A stretch of 6,382 nucleotides of DNA from positions 1 through 6,382 of the forward strand of contig SLDN01000029.1 of assembly GCA_007125275.1 (NCBI GenBank), written 5' to 3'. The stretch comes from Bacteroidales bacterium. GTDB taxonomy: Bacteria > Bacteroidota > Bacteroidia > Bacteroidales > UBA7960. Positions 6,052 to 6,382 of the stretch are shown here, in pieces. The position numbers and the translations under genes were made by a program. Each line of letters starts with the position of its first letter. Position 1 is the first letter of the stretch. The notes below the pieces were generated by a model. The model did not search any database and was not told the origin of the DNA. It saw nothing but the letters and a program-made list of their open reading frames with translations.

Positions 6052-6382
6052 CTAGTGCGCTGCTGCCGTAAGCACGAATTCCGTTGATTTGTCTTCGGTG
6101 ACGATTTGGCCGTCGAACAGTCGTATGATGCGTTGTGCATAGGATGCATCGCGCTGGGAGTGCGTTACCATGATGATGGTGGTTCCATTTTTGTTGAGTT
6201 CTTCGAGGAGGTTCATCACTTCGTCACCGTGGGTAGAGTCGAGGTTACCGGTAGGCTCATCCGCCAGGATGATATGCGGCCGTGCCACTACTGCACGGCA
6301 AACGGCTACACGCTGCTGCTGACCACCTGAGAGCTGCAGAGGGAAGTGGTTCTTACGGTGCATGATTCCCATCTGGTCGAGC
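6052..6382 (-). CDS. ABC transporter ATPase, LolD/MacB type (5' end outside window)
   Basis: The last 109 residues of a cytoplasmic ATP-binding subunit are visible; the open frame continues past the window edge, so the N-terminus with Walker A is missing. Present in order are the ABC signature LSGGQQQR, Walker B IILADEP followed by the D-loop GNLDS, and the H-loop VTHS. QQQRVAV-RAVVARP with EPTGNLDS is typical of the LolD/MacB/FtsE group, which pairs with FtsX-like permeases. A Cys replaces the common Ala in VAVCRAVV, outside the catalytic residues. The Met encoded at 6372 is internal, since the upstream codons continue the family sequence (Leu-Asp-Gln before it). The stop lies 18 nt before the permease start, supporting one operon whose promoter is beyond the window. 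Confidence 0.95.
   Translation of the reverse strand, partial: LDQMGIMHRKNHFPLQLSGGQQQRVAVCRAVVARPHIILADEPTGNLDSTHGDEVMNLLEELNKNGTTIIMVTHSQRDASYAQRIIRLFDGQIVTEDKSTEFVLTAAAH

Noticed and set aside
2611..6330. Several open frames of 60-113 codons antisense to the MFS, permease and ATPase genes (for example 2611-2952 and 3803-4075, plus strand)
   Set aside because: They lie wholly or mostly opposite strongly conserved coding sequence, have no family-like sequence and no promoter or leader of their own.
6370..6372. ATG at 6372 (minus) as the true ATPase start
   Set aside because: The frame continues to the window edge and the protein would lack Walker A; the signature motif follows too soon for a complete ATPase.

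Overview
The window looks like a chromosomal segment from a member of the Bacteroidota. The evidence is: (i) a textbook phylum-type promoter (TTTG, 20 nt, TAAGTTTG) upstream of the response regulator; (ii) no clear Shine-Dalgarno sequence before any start, with A/T-rich leaders instead; (iii) an approximately 800-residue, two-lobed FtsX/MacB-type permease of the kind expanded in this phylum; and (iv) a receiver domain with the MNY-AGA-DGREG loop and LKPW ending typical of Bacteroidota NtrC-like regulators. A finer taxonomic placement cannot be supported from this sequence.

Layout. Positions 1-200 are very A/T-rich and non-coding, and hold two overlapping inverted repeats. Positions 201-674 (+) encode an unrecognised 157-residue Cys-rich basic protein. 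A weak terminator-like hairpin (728-754) merges into the promoter of the next unit. That unit contains a response regulator (808-1401, +; receiver plus Fis-type HTH, without the usual AAA+ domain) and, 21 nt later in the same frame, a SPOUT RNA 2'-O-methyltransferase of the TrmJ/LasT group (1423-2124, +; TTG start). It converges on an MFS exporter (2143-3405, -) across only 18 bp. An A/T inverted repeat there may terminate transcription in both directions. Positions 3406-3642 hold the MFS promoter candidate and a strong minus-strand terminator. Positions 3643-6382 (-) carry an ABC transporter pair: a complete FtsX-like permease preceded in its operon by an ATPase cut off by the window edge.

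How the genes fit together. The ATPase and permease are adjacent (18 nt apart), co-oriented, and share one terminator, so they most likely form a MacB-like mechanotransmission complex in the inner membrane. The response regulator and methyltransferase share a promoter but have no obvious functional link. Regulators with this receiver type are often encoded near such ABC transporters in Bacteroidota, so control of the transporter is possible but only inferred. No sensor kinase, mobile element, CRISPR array, tRNA or rRNA was seen. Most of the window is ordinary. The least explained parts are the 157-residue protein with its upstream palindromes and the AAA+-less regulator.
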